This document shows, piece after piece, positions 8,396 through 16,705 of a stretch of DNA of 22,626 nucleotides. The notes below the pieces were generated by a model. It was not told the origin of the DNA and made no database searches. It saw nothing but the letters and a program-made list of their open reading frames with translations. The stretch is from Bacteroidota bacterium (GTDB lineage Bacteria; Bacteroidota; Bacteroidia; CAIKAF01), in contig JAEZEQ010000028.1 of assembly GCA_023432985.1 (NCBI GenBank), positions 1 to 22,626 of the forward strand. The letters are read 5' to 3'. Position 1 is the first letter of the stretch, and each line of letters opens with the position of its first letter. A program made the translations under genes and the position numbers.

Positions 8396-8673
8396 GCGAA
8401 AATACAAATATGCTGTCTATTAAGGTTCAAGTTGCCGGCCGTATCTATCCACTTACTATCCGGCCTGAAGAAGAAGCCAATATTCGAAAGGCAGCCTCTC
8501 TGATTAATGAGAGAATAAAAATATATGAGGATTCTTTTACCGTAAACGACCGTCAGGATCTTATCGCCATGTGTGCACTCGAGCAAACGGTGCAACGCTT
8601 AGAGCATGCAGACGAACTGAAACTGATCGGCGAAAAAATGGGCGAATTGGAATCTTCTATACCTCGTTTCTAG
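8392..8673 (+). CDS. zapA: Cell division protein ZapA
   Basis: This 93-residue protein belongs to the ZapA family, which binds FtsZ filaments and bundles them at mid-cell. The N-terminal part has the family beta-hairpin pattern: LSIKVQVAGRIYPLTI (8-23), then EEEANIRKAASLINERIKIY, the conserved AA-x-LIN helix, and a C-terminal helix ALEQTVQRLEHADEL used for dimer and tetramer formation. Length fits the family. The start ATG overlaps the stop of the coiled-coil gene by 4 bases. The rny gene follows after 75 bases containing a T run (8709-8716) but no convincing hairpin. Confidence 0.88.
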   Translation: MSENTNMLSIKVQVAGRIYPLTIRPEEEANIRKAASLINERIKIYEDSFTVNDRQDLIAMCALEQTVQRLEHADELKLIGEKMGELESSIPRF

Positions 8674-8748
8674 TAGCCCCTTCCCATTTGCATTCCTGTT
8701 GTCGGCCTTTTTTTTTAGGATATAGACAAACAAATATAAAAACGCAAA

Positions 8749-10302
8749 ATGGAAATTATAACTATAATCGTTACAGCCGTAGCCGGAATTCTCGCCGGAG
8801 CAGCCGGAGGATACTTCCTCGCACAGGCCACTCTCCTCAAAGGTTCGAAAACGAAGGCTAATGAAATTATTAAACTCGCCGAACAGGAAGGTGAAGTGCT
8901 CAAACAAAAGAAAATTACCCAGGCAAAGGAAAAGTTTGTAGAACTTAAATCTGCCCACGAAAAGGAGGTAAATGAACGTACGCGACAAATTACCGAAATC
9001 GAAAAGAAAGCACAGGTTAAGGAAAATCAACTCAACCAAAAACTCGAAAACTTAAACCGTAAGGAAAAAGAATTAGAGAATAAAAATAATCAGCTCAGTG
9101 CTAAATTGGAAGCGGCTGAAAAGAAACAAGAGGAACTGGAAAAAATGACCAAACGCCAGGTCCAACAATTGGAAACTATAGCCGGACTCACCGCGGCGGA
9201 AGCAAAGGAACAATTGGTGGAAGCGCTTAAAGCCGAAGCACAAACCGACGCTATGAGCTATCTCCAAAACTTAATCGAGGAAACAAAACTGAATGCCAAT
9301 AAGGAAGCGAAAAAAATCGTACTCCAATCTATTCAACGCGTTGGAACGGAAACAGCCATTGAAAATGCCATTACGGTGTTCAACCTCGAATCGGATGACG
9401 TGAAAGGACGTATTATCGGTAGAGAAGGTAGAAATATTCGTGCCCTCGAAAGTGCTACCGGCGTCGAAATTATTATTGATGATACACCGGAAGCAATTGT
9501 GCTCTCCTGCTTCGACCCCGTACGACGCGAAATCGCACGCCTCGCCCTGCACCAACTGGTAACGGACGGACGTATTCACCCCGCACGTATCGAAGAAATC
9601 GTCGAAAAAGTGAAAAAACAAGTGGACGACGAAATTGTTGAAATCGGAAAAAGAACTTGTATAGACCTCGGTATTCACGGCCTGCATCCCGAACTTATCC
9701 GCTATGTCGGTCGTATGAGATACAGATCCAGCTACGGTCAAAACCTACTCCAACACTCCCGCGAAGTTGCCAATTTGTGTGGTATCATGGCGGCCGAACT
9801 CGGACTGAATGTGAAACTGGCTAAAAGAGCCGGATTATTACACGATATCGGTAAAGTGCCCGAAGGCGAAACCGAACTCCCACACGCTCTATTCGGAGCT
9901 AAACTCGCCGAAAAATATAAAGAACACCCTGAAGTAGTGAACGCTATCGGTGCACACCACGACGAAATAGAAATGACTTCTCTCCTTAGCCCCATCATCC
10001 AAGTGTGTGACGCCGTTTCAGGTGCCAGACCGGGTGCCAGAAGAGAAATCGCCGAAAGCTACCTCAAAAGAATTAAAGAACTCGAAAGTCTACCCCTGTC
10101 TTATCAAGGTGTAATGAAAAGCTACGCCATCCAGGCCGGTAGAGAATTGCGCGTAATCGTCGAAAGTGATAAAATATCGGACGACGAAAGCGATGCACTC
10201 GCATTTAATATCTCACAACGCATTCAAAATGAAATGACATATCCGGGACAGGTTAAGGTTACTGTTATTCGTGAAAAAAGATCGGTGGCCGTCGCCAAAT
10301 AA
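8749..10302 (+). CDS. rny: Ribonuclease Y
   Basis: This 517-residue endoribonuclease initiates mRNA decay at the inner membrane. An N-terminal membrane anchor (about residues 3-26, Gly/Ala rich) leads into a long charged coiled coil (about 35-150). A KH RNA-binding domain follows with the GxxG loop in IIGREGRNI (222-230) and IIIDDTPEAIVLS (241-253). The HD domain has His336, the pair His365-Asp366 in GLLHDIGKVPEG, the HH at 403-404, and Asp421 in CDAVSGARPGARR. Length and domain order are standard. Upstream spacing from zapA is 75 bases, and a strong terminator lies 22 bases past the stop. Leu codons are often CTC, and the coding strand is C-rich. Confidence 0.97.
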   Translation: MEIITIIVTAVAGILAGAAGGYFLAQATLLKGSKTKANEIIKLAEQEGEVLKQKKITQAKEKFVELKSAHEKEVNERTRQITEIEKKAQVKENQLNQKLENLNRKEKELENKNNQLSAKLEAAEKKQEELEKMTKRQVQQLETIAGLTAAEAKEQLVEALKAEAQTDAMSYLQNLIEETKLNANKEAKKIVLQSIQRVGTETAIENAITVFNLESDDVKGRIIGREGRNIRALESATGVEIIIDDTPEAIVLSCFDPVRREIARLALHQLVTDGRIHPARIEEIVEKVKKQVDDEIVEIGKRTCIDLGIHGLHPELIRYVGRMRYRSSYGQNLLQHSREVANLCGIMAAELGLNVKLAKRAGLLHDIGKVPEGETELPHALFGAKLAEKYKEHPEVVNAIGAHHDEIEMTSLLSPIIQVCDAVSGARPGARREIAESYLKRIKELESLPLSYQGVMKSYAIQAGRELRVIVESDKISDDESDALAFNISQRIQNEMTYPGQVKVTVIREKRSVAVAK

Positions 10303-10324
10303 ACCTGTTTTCTATTCTTTACTC

Positions 10325-10350
10325 AAAGGCTGCTATTGCAGCCTTTTTTT
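10325..10350 (+). terminator. Rho-independent terminator after rny
   Basis: AAAGGCTGC (10325-10333) and GCAGCCTTT (10338-10346) form a perfect 9-bp stem with a TATT loop, running into seven T residues (10344-10350). It lies 22 bases after the rny stop and ends 27 bases before the hydrolase start, so the hydrolase probably has its own promoter or depends on read-through. Confidence 0.92.
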
Positions 10351-10377
10351 ATTAAATTGAACGCAAATTTTCTCCTC

Positions 10378-11220
10378 ATGTTTTTCGAATCTAATGGCTA
10401 TACTTTGCATTATTCGGTCTCGGGAAATGGACCTAATACCCTCCTCGCCTTTCATGGCTTCGGCCAAAATGAAAAAGTTTGGAAGGTCTTCGACCAAACT
10501 CTCTCCCTTTATTTTACTACTTATTCTTTCGACCATTTTTACCACGGGAAAAGTAAAACCCCCACTAAGAAAAAAGCTCTCGATTTTATTCCGCCCCTTA
10601 TCTATACCCAAATCTTTCAGGAATTCCTTGCCCAAAAACAAATTTCGAATTACTGGTTGCTCGGATATAGTCTAGGAGGCAAAAGCGTTTTACACCTCAC
10701 TACCTACCTAAACCCCGCCCCCCAAGGTATTATACTCCTCGCTCCCGACGGCATACGCGAAAGCCCATGGTATGCCTTTGTCAGCCGTACCAAAATCGGA
10801 TTATGGACCTATAAACAATGGATGCTGCGCGAAAAACTATTCGACTCTTCCATGCAAATGCTCGAAAAATTAAACCTCCTCAACCCATCCCTTTTCCGGT
10901 TTATGCATACCACACTCGACTCTAAAAAGAAAAGAGCACATGTACTCTTTACCTGGAAAAATTATGCCCAATTATCCGGAGCCGATAAAAAAACCTATAC
11001 CCGCATTTTGTCGAACAAAATTAAATGCCTCATCATTACCGGAAAATTCGACCCCATTATCCCCGCTTCTATAGGACGAATTTTTACGTCGAAAGCTAAA
11101 GCAAAACACGTGGAATGGAGCAGCGGACACGATCTGCTGAAACCTAAATTGGAAATACTTTTTAAAAAAGAATTGGAAGATTTATTGTCTATCTCAACTC
11201 CAACAAACAATCCACATTGA
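10378..11220 (+). CDS. Alpha/beta hydrolase
   Basis: I start at the ATG at 10378, giving 280 residues; a TTG at 10336 would lie inside the rny terminator. The fold is the standard alpha/beta hydrolase: oxyanion segment LLAFHGFGQ (22-30), DHFYHGKS (52-59), nucleophile elbow GYSLGG with Ser98, acid Asp225 in ITGKFDPIIP and catalytic His251 in SSGHDLLKP. A cap domain of about residues 125-210 is rich in Lys, Trp and aromatic residues. There is no signal peptide, so it is probably cytoplasmic; the substrate is unknown. The coding strand is unusually C-rich and G-poor (24 C against 5 G at 10681-10740). The last 32 bases overlap the 3' end of the convergent yceI-like gene. Confidence 0.88.
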   Translation: MFFESNGYTLHYSVSGNGPNTLLAFHGFGQNEKVWKVFDQTLSLYFTTYSFDHFYHGKSKTPTKKKALDFIPPLIYTQIFQEFLAQKQISNYWLLGYSLGGKSVLHLTTYLNPAPQGIILLAPDGIRESPWYAFVSRTKIGLWTYKQWMLREKLFDSSMQMLEKLNLLNPSLFRFMHTTLDSKKKRAHVLFTWKNYAQLSGADKKTYTRILSNKIKCLIITGKFDPIIPASIGRIFTSKAKAKHVEWSSGHDLLKPKLEILFKKELEDLLSISTPTNNPH

Positions 11221-11740
11221 TCTCTATTTCTTTCGAAATATTATTGATATAATTCGACGGTATGCGCACTTTATAATCCGACAATAGTATACGAAATACA
11301 CTCTTGGTACGTATGCTTTTTCCCAATACGACAAAGACTCCCTTTGCTCTTATTTCTTTGCTTACCCCATGTATGCTCAATTTCCCCTCTACTTCTACCG
11401 GATATTCTCCGTCTTTCTGCAAATCTATCACGGATCCTTCTGTCAAACTCCCCTCAAAGGTCGCATTCGGATAGGTATCGCTATGTAGATAATTTCTGTT
11501 GAAATGATCTTCCATTGCTGCCTTCTCGAACTCGAAACTTTTCATGATTACTTTGTAAGCCAAAGCCCTGCTCCCGGCATCAAAGATTGCAGCAACCTGA
11601 TGATTGTGCGCCTCTATCTTTTCTAATGGAGCCTCCGACATAAAGTAAATATGCCCGGCGCTTGTCCGATATTTTGCCGATTGCCCCATGGCATATAAAG
11701 GAAATAGAACTAAACATATGCTTGCTACGAATCTGTTCAT
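11189..11740 (-). CDS. YceI-like periplasmic protein
   Basis: This 183-residue protein has a signal peptide (residues 1-19, cut near YAMGQ) followed by a YceI-like lipocalin fold: GHIYFMSEAPLEKIEAHN (29-46), FEFEKAAMEDHFN, the SDTYPNATFEG segment (86-96) that is the YceI hallmark, VEGKLSIHGVSKEI and a C-terminal run of beta strands. YceI proteins bind long isoprenoid-type lipids in the periplasm; the ligand here is not known. It lies 34 bases after the haem lipoprotein gene and is probably its operon partner. Its 3' end overlaps the alpha/beta hydrolase gene tail to tail by 32 bases. Confidence 0.87.
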   Translation of the reverse strand: MNRFVASICLVLFPLYAMGQSAKYRTSAGHIYFMSEAPLEKIEAHNHQVAAIFDAGSRALAYKVIMKSFEFEKAAMEDHFNRNYLHSDTYPNATFEGSLTEGSVIDLQKDGEYPVEVEGKLSIHGVSKEIRAKGVFVVLGKSIRTKSVFRILLSDYKVRIPSNYINNISKEIEINVDCLLELR

Positions 11741-11774
11741 GTCTCTCTTTTCTATAAAGTTTTTCTATTCTATA

Positions 11775-12176
11775 TCAATTCTCTAAATAACCGGCCTCTA
11801 TCCATATTTCCATTTTCCGTATTTCACAAGCCGACATTTTTGGCCTTTCTTTTGGCATAGGGTTCACCAAAACCCCATTCACTTCCTCATGTTTTATGGA
11901 TGAATAAAAAGCATCTTTGGCCTGATCTAAATAGCTTTTTATCGACTGGTATTGCTCGAATTCGAAGCCGCCGCCCGAATTGGCCGCCACCGCCTGGGCA
12001 TGACATTCTAAACAATGCATTTCTAGTATGGGTACTATGCTGCCACTCCATGTAACCGAACTGCTGTCGCAATAAGCCCCGTATTTGTCTTCTTCATTGT
12101 CGAAGGTGCAGGACGGAAATCCGACCCAGATTCCGATCACACACACCAATACACTTAATCGCATCATTTTTTTCAT
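11775..12176 (-). CDS. c-type cytochrome-like lipoprotein
   Basis: The 133-residue protein has a signal sequence ending in the lipobox GFPSC, with the lipid Cys at residue 23. A single haem motif, CLECH (55-59), follows VPILEMH, the usual context of a cytochrome c-like domain. Candidate axial Met residues are Met107 in VNPMPKE and Met114. The C-terminus, ACEIRKMEIWIEAGYLEN, is typical of small Bacteroidota cytochrome domains in which a helix ends with an IEAG-type motif. It is probably a membrane-anchored periplasmic electron carrier or sensor; its partner is unknown. The start overlaps the stop of the upstream OB-fold gene by 4 bases (ATGA), and yceI follows after 34 bases. Confidence 0.87.
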   Translation of the reverse strand: MKKMMRLSVLVCVIGIWVGFPSCTFDNEEDKYGAYCDSSSVTWSGSIVPILEMHCLECHAQAVAANSGGGFEFEQYQSIKSYLDQAKDAFYSSIKHEEVNGVLVNPMPKERPKMSACEIRKMEIWIEAGYLEN

Positions 12177-12613
12177 TCCGAAACATTACATCTATTCATT
12201 TGTACCAATCCCGGGAACATGGAATCTCCGGGCTCTATTCCCCTGCAAACGCACTTTATGCGAATATCCAACCCTTCTTTTAATACCGATTCGCCTAGCT
12301 TTTTCTCTTTTTCCATGGACGCACTTATCTCATATTCCGATTCTTCGAATATGAGGATTTGCTGGGTAGAATCTTCTTTTACATATTGGGGAACTCCGCT
12401 CAACTCGATTATTTTTCCTATATATTGCTTGCGCTCTTCTTCCGAACTTTTTGCTAATTCGCCCGCAAATGCACTTGCGCTAAATGTATAATCCGCCTCT
12501 ACTGCCGAAGTATCGGTATGGGGCCTGAAATATACAGCCAAGGCCGACATTACAGCACAAAGGGCAGCGATTATAAGCAGTACTGCTCCATATTTAAGCC
12601 AACTAACGGTCAT
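12173..12613 (-). CDS. Membrane-anchored OB-fold (tRNA_anti-like) protein
   Basis: I prefer the ATG at 12613, giving 146 residues with a short basic N-terminus and one membrane helix (about residues 8-28). An in-frame ATG at 12691 would add 26 residues and cannot be excluded. The soluble part has the tRNA_anti-like pattern: DYTFSASAFAGELAKSSEE, then KQYIGKIIELSGVPQYV, typical of small Bacteroidota OB-fold proteins, and later DIRIKCVCRGIEPGDSM. It is likely periplasmic and tethered to the inner membrane. Despite the domain name there is no evidence that it binds tRNA. It heads a gene set with the haem lipoprotein and YceI. Confidence 0.78.
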   Translation of the reverse strand: MTVSWLKYGAVLLIIAALCAVMSALAVYFRPHTDTSAVEADYTFSASAFAGELAKSSEEERKQYIGKIIELSGVPQYVKEDSTQQILIFEESEYEISASMEKEKKLGESVLKEGLDIRIKCVCRGIEPGDSMFPGLVQMNRCNVSE

Positions 12614-12742
12614 CTCTTTTGTTTCTAACGAAGTTACATCTTTTTTTCGAACTGCATTTTTTTCTTGCAAAGAGAAAAGGAATAATATCATTTTGCTTTA
12701 TGGGAGAACGAAAATAAATATAGGTTTCGCTAAAAAATCTAT

Positions 12743-12750
12743 TAATTTTG
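12743..12750 (+). promoter_or_regulatory. -7-like box (TAATTTTG) just before dnaG
   Basis: TAATTTTG matches TAnnTTTG and ends 6 bases before the dnaG ATG, so transcription from it would start at or beside the start codon. No good TTTG -33 box is seen at 19-21 bases upstream. It could be a leaderless promoter or a chance match in an AT-rich gap. Confidence 0.3.
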
Positions 12751-12756
12751 TAACAA

Positions 12757-14706
12757 ATGATTTTGCCCCATACTATAGCTGCCATTAAGGATGCCGCCCG
12801 TATTGAAGAAGTGGTGGGCGACCACGTGCGCTTGAAAAAAGCCGGTGCAAACTTAACCGGTTTATGCCCCTTTCACGACGAACGTACACCCTCTTTTATT
12901 GTTAGTCCGGCCAAAGGTATTTTTAAATGTTTCGGCTGCGGTAAAGCCGGAGATAGCGTGCGCTTTGTGATGGATCACGACAAACTCTCTTATGTGGAAG
13001 CGCTGAAAGTGCTCGCCAATAAGTATGGTATTGTGGTCGAAGAAAGAGAACTCTCTAAGGAAGAAAAGGCGCAACAAACGGAAAGGGATGCCCTTTTTGT
13101 GGTGAATGAATTTGCCGGGAAATGGTTCGCAGACCAATTGTGGAATACGGAAACCGGGAAAATGATCGGACTTTCCTACTTCAAAGAAAGAGGGTTTACG
13201 GAGGAAACGATACGAAAATTCCAACTCGGCTACGCACCCGAATCCGGAAATGCCCTGGGCCAACATGCACGCGAAAAGGGTTTTAATGAACTTTATCTGC
13301 AAAAAATCGGACTCGAAAAAATTAATGATCACGGAGGCACATACGACTATTTTCGCGATAGGGTCATGTTTCCCATCCACAATATTTCGGGAAAAATATT
13401 AGGCTTCGGCGGCCGAATTCTGAAAAAAAATGAGAAAATCGCCAAATATCTCAATTCGTCCGAAAGCGATATTTATTCCAAAAGTCAGACTCTCTACGGC
13501 ATTTATTTTGCCAAACAAGAAATTATAAAACAAGACCGCGTTTGCCTCGTTGAAGGCTATACGGATGTAATATCTCTCCACCAAAACGGCATTCAGAACG
13601 TTGTAGCCAGTTCGGGCACTTCGCTTACGGAGAAGCAAATTAAAATGTTGCGCCGCTTCACCTCTAATGTTACCATGCTCTTTGATGGCGATATGGCGGG
13701 GATTAAAGCCTCCTTCAGAGGTATCAATATGTTCCTCGAAGCAGGAATGAACGTGAAGGTGCTCCTCTTCCCCGACGGCGAAGACCCCGATAGTTTCGCA
13801 AGAAAAACGCCTAGGGAAGAACTGGAAAAATATATACAGGAAAATGCCGAAGATTTTATCACATTCAAAACGCAGGTACTCCTTAAAGATGTCGGTAATG
13901 ATCCCATTAAAAAGGCCGAATTAATCCGCGATCTGGTGCAAAGTATTGCCCTGATTCCCGATCAAATTATCAGTTCGGTCTATATCAAAGAATGTGCCCG
14001 CTTGATGGATATAAACGAGGAGACTTTGTTGCACGAAATGAATCGTTTTCGCCGCCAAGCTATTAAAAAGGAAAATCAACCCCCTTTACCTACCCAAACG
14101 GAAAAGCTCCCCGAAAAGGAAATAAGCCCTAGTCCCGATAAGCCAAGTTTTATTCCCGAAGAAAGTGAAATCATACGCTATATTTTGCAACATGGTTCCA
14201 AAATTGCTCATTATGTGGGCTACGACTCCGAAGGAAATGAAGAAAAAGGCGATTATAAGGTAGGAAAATTGATTATTTCTGAAATCGAAAATGATGGTTT
14301 TACCTTCGAAGATCCCATTTTTCAAGCCATTTACGAGGAATATAAACGCATTGAAAGTGACCCTTTTCATACGAATGTGGAAAGATATTTTATCAGTCAC
14401 CCCAATCCCGATATAGTGGAACGCATCATTCATATTGTGCAAAGTCCATACACCATTTCCGAAAACTGGAAAAATTTCGAAATTTACCCCATGAAGGAGG
14501 AAGACCGCATGTTCAAAAGTGTGATGAAAACCCTTTATACACTCAAATTACGCCGGGTAGAAAGAAAGATTGAAAGCTTGAGTACGGAGCTGGGCGAATC
14601 GCTTTCTAATTCGGATAAAATGCAAATTATTATGCAGGAAATTCAAGTGTGGATGGATACCCGCAAACATTTATCGGAGGTACTTCACCGCCCTTTTATG
14701 CGCTGA
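12757..14706 (+). CDS. dnaG: DNA primase
   Basis: This 649-residue enzyme makes RNA primers at the replication fork. The CHC2 zinc domain ligands are Cys37, His40, Cys58 and Cys61 (LCPFHDERTPSF and KCFGCG). The catalytic core has YFRDRVMFPIHN (198-209) and the TOPRIM residues Glu266 in VEGYTD and Asp310/Asp312 in FDGDMAG. The C-terminal region from about residue 455 is helical and less conserved, consistent with a DnaB helicase-binding domain; a Pro-rich linker (about 437-460) precedes it. The start agrees with the usual family beginning. It is divergent from the OB-fold gene and convergent with rsmA, with 16 bases between the stops and no clear hairpin. Confidence 0.97.
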   Translation: MILPHTIAAIKDAARIEEVVGDHVRLKKAGANLTGLCPFHDERTPSFIVSPAKGIFKCFGCGKAGDSVRFVMDHDKLSYVEALKVLANKYGIVVEERELSKEEKAQQTERDALFVVNEFAGKWFADQLWNTETGKMIGLSYFKERGFTEETIRKFQLGYAPESGNALGQHAREKGFNELYLQKIGLEKINDHGGTYDYFRDRVMFPIHNISGKILGFGGRILKKNEKIAKYLNSSESDIYSKSQTLYGIYFAKQEIIKQDRVCLVEGYTDVISLHQNGIQNVVASSGTSLTEKQIKMLRRFTSNVTMLFDGDMAGIKASFRGINMFLEAGMNVKVLLFPDGEDPDSFARKTPREELEKYIQENAEDFITFKTQVLLKDVGNDPIKKAELIRDLVQSIALIPDQIISSVYIKECARLMDINEETLLHEMNRFRRQAIKKENQPPLPTQTEKLPEKEISPSPDKPSFIPEESEIIRYILQHGSKIAHYVGYDSEGNEEKGDYKVGKLIISEIENDGFTFEDPIFQAIYEEYKRIESDPFHTNVERYFISHPNPDIVERIIHIVQSPYTISENWKNFEIYPMKEEDRMFKSVMKTLYTLKLRRVERKIESLSTELGESLSNSDKMQIIMQEIQVWMDTRKHLSEVLHRPFMR

Positions 14707-14722
14707 TTTTTTCTTATTTTTT

Positions 14723-15493
14723 TCAGGAAAATAAACGCTCTGTCAATTCTACAAAGTCTTCCCAATGCAATTGCTCGGCTCTCTTATTTAATACCTGTTC
14801 GTCCACTTTCGAAAAATCGGCATTAGACAGTGATTTTAGCGCATTGCGTAAGGTTTTGCGCCGCTGATTAAAGCCCGCTTTCACGACTTGTATAAATTGC
14901 TTTTCGCTAACAGGCAGATTGAAATCGGTCTTGAGTACCATTTTCATTACCCCGCTTTTTACTTTAGGGGGCGGATTGAATACGTGCTCATCGACGGTAA
15001 ATAAATACTCGGTATCGAAAAAGGTTTGGGTTATTACACTGGTGATCCCATAGGTCTTTTTGCCATGCGGGGCACATAAACGTTCGGCCACTTCTTTCTG
15101 AAACATCCCACAAAGTCCGACCACTTTAGTGCGATTTTCTATGGCTTTAAATACGATTTCGGTAGAAATATTATAGGGAAAATTCCCACAAATAACCAAG
15201 GGGTTTCCACTCAATGCATGCAAATCCATACGCAGAAAATCGGCCTCTATTATGTGTAAATTCTCCTGCTTAAAATGGGTATGTAAATAAGGTATACATT
15301 CTCTGTCGAGCTCTACGGCATATAGATCGCGCTTAGAGCCTTCCAGCAGAAATTGGGTCAACACGCCCTTGCCCGGACCCACTTCTACACAATCTGCCTC
15401 TCCGGATATTTGCAAAATCGCATCTGCAATCCGCTTGGCTGTACCCAAATCGGTAAGAAAATGCTGTCCCAGATGTTTTTTAGGTGCTATCAA
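14723..15493 (-). CDS. rsmA: 16S rRNA dimethyladenosine transferase RsmA (KsgA)
   Basis: This 256-residue methyltransferase dimethylates two adjacent adenosines near the 3' end of 16S rRNA, a late step of small-subunit maturation. Seen in the sequence: KKHLGQHFLTD (5-15), the SAM loop VEVGPGKGVLT (36-46), the acidic ELDRECIPYL, and the catalytic GNFPYNIS (103-110), a variant of the NLPYN motif. The C-terminal domain has GFNQRRKTLRNAL, also typical. The start overlaps the stop of the DUF4286 gene by 4 bases (ATGA). It is the last gene of the accA, flavin reductase, DUF4286, rsmA run. Confidence 0.96.
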   Translation of the reverse strand: MIAPKKHLGQHFLTDLGTAKRIADAILQISGEADCVEVGPGKGVLTQFLLEGSKRDLYAVELDRECIPYLHTHFKQENLHIIEADFLRMDLHALSGNPLVICGNFPYNISTEIVFKAIENRTKVVGLCGMFQKEVAERLCAPHGKKTYGITSVITQTFFDTEYLFTVDEHVFNPPPKVKSGVMKMVLKTDFNLPVSEKQFIQVVKAGFNQRRKTLRNALKSLSNADFSKVDEQVLNKRAEQLHWEDFVELTERLFS

Positions 15494-15801
15494 AAGTCCT
15501 CCATTATTTCGAGTATGGTACGGAATCCGATTGCTTTCTCGCCATAGCGTGCACTATGCTCCTGCTGCAATTTCGGGGCATGATTCAGCGTATAATCGTT
15601 CAATGTTTCTAAATTGGCACAACGATACTGAATGGCAAATGAACTTCCTGTATCTCCCGATTGGCCGTTCACTTTCAATACCTGGTAGGATTCGAATTTT
15701 CCCGTGGCCATTACGTCGGGTATATGAACCCTTTTCATCCAATCGAGCCAGTCGTTCACTACCTCATAGTCTACCACCACGGTCACATTATATATAATCA
15801 T
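15490..15801 (-). CDS. DUF4286 family protein
   Basis: This 103-residue protein matches the DUF4286 pattern: IYNVTVVVD (3-11) as the first strand, WLDWMKRVHIPDVMATGKF (18-36), then SFAIQYRCANLETLNDYTLN and a tail with HSARYGEKAIGFRTILE. The layout suggests a small ferredoxin-like, dimeric alpha/beta fold. There is no signal peptide or metal motif. Function is unknown. It overlaps both neighbours by 4 bases (the flavin reductase upstream, rsmA downstream), so the three are translationally coupled. Confidence 0.87.
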   Translation of the reverse strand: MIIYNVTVVVDYEVVNDWLDWMKRVHIPDVMATGKFESYQVLKVNGQSGDTGSSFAIQYRCANLETLNDYTLNHAPKLQQEHSARYGEKAIGFRTILEIMEDF

Positions 15802-16700
15802 GCTCTATTCTCTTTTAATAATAACAAAAGCCAAGCCTCTTCTACACGTTTCTTTTCCAATAATTCTCTTGCCAGCTGATGCGCTTGTATCATGGCTTCA
15901 CCGGCACTCAATCCAAACTCCCGACATAATTCGCCAAAACGCCCCGACTGCTCGAATTCAAGCACTTCATCCAATCCGGGTATTCTCTCTACATTTCCCA
16001 ATTGACCCAAATTATTTCCGCTTAATATATCCGAATTTCGTATGGATTCAGGTAAGGCATCTACCCCAATACCTAAGGTACTCAATGGCTTCTCTACTTC
16101 AAAAAGGGCATCGCCCGAAGCCCTAACATACCAATTGGCGCCCATTCGTCCCACCAAATCTATCTTATGCTGATCTATAGCTCCCGATTCGTTCAATATA
16201 TCCTCCGAAATATGCACTTTCAAAATCTCACAAATCACCAAATTGCCCGAACCGCCATCGCGTCCGGTTTCGATTATTTGGCGCACTTTACACTCTAGTT
16301 GCACCGGACTTTCCATAACCCTCGGAGGCTTCACTATATCCGATTTTAATTTGGTAAATCCTGATTTCACAAACTCATCCACGCCTTTCCCATATTCGGT
16401 CGAAGACAATGATGCTTGTTCTACCATTGCATAGTTAACTACATTGATTACAACCTCCGCAACTTCATACACATTCTCGAGTGTATGTTTTACCGTATTA
16501 TCCCTAACCCGACGTGCAGGCGAAAAGATAAGGGTAGTGGGATTTATCCCAAATAAATTGAAAAAACTAAAGGGGGAAAGATTGACATTCCCGTCTTTGT
16601 CAACCGTAGATGCAAAACAAATGGGACGCGGGCCTATGGCCGCCTGCAAATAGCCCTGCAGTTGAGCATTCGGTTTATCTTGTGGAATAAAGGATAACAT
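15798..16700 (-). CDS. Flavin reductase-like FMN-binding protein
   Basis: This 300-residue protein has a flavin reductase-like split-barrel domain over about residues 15-185: IGPRPICFASTVDKDGNVN (22-40), LSPFSFFNLFG (41-51) and a phosphate-contact region near residues 58-75 containing FSPARRVRDNT. It likely binds FMN. The C-terminal 80-90 residues are helical and acidic, longer than the minimal domain, as in the Bacteroidota versions. The substrate is unknown. It begins 5 bases after the accA stop and overlaps the DUF4286 gene by 4 bases. The last residues, AWLLLLLKENRA, form a hydrophobic helix; I see no signal peptide. Confidence 0.86.
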   Translation of the reverse strand: MLSFIPQDKPNAQLQGYLQAAIGPRPICFASTVDKDGNVNLSPFSFFNLFGINPTTLIFSPARRVRDNTVKHTLENVYEVAEVVINVVNYAMVEQASLSSTEYGKGVDEFVKSGFTKLKSDIVKPPRVMESPVQLECKVRQIIETGRDGGSGNLVICEILKVHISEDILNESGAIDQHKIDLVGRMGANWYVRASGDALFEVEKPLSTLGIGVDALPESIRNSDILSGNNLGQLGNVERIPGLDEVLEFEQSGRFGELCREFGLSAGEAMIQAHQLARELLEKKRVEEAWLLLLLKENRA

Positions 16701-16705
16701 GTTTT

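Noticed and set aside
8674..8748. Possible small RNA or terminator between zapA and rny
   Set aside because: There is a T run but no hairpin before it, and 75 bases is too short for 6S RNA, which I considered because it neighbours zapA in some bacteria.
9271..9741. Minus-strand open frame of 156 codons inside rny
   Set aside because: It lies opposite the KH/HD region of RNase Y; the translation is Phe/Asn/Ser-rich with no domain pattern.
12862..13380. Minus-strand open frame of 172 codons inside dnaG
   Set aside because: It is antisense to the zinc and core domains of DnaG, whose conserved motifs explain the sequence fully.
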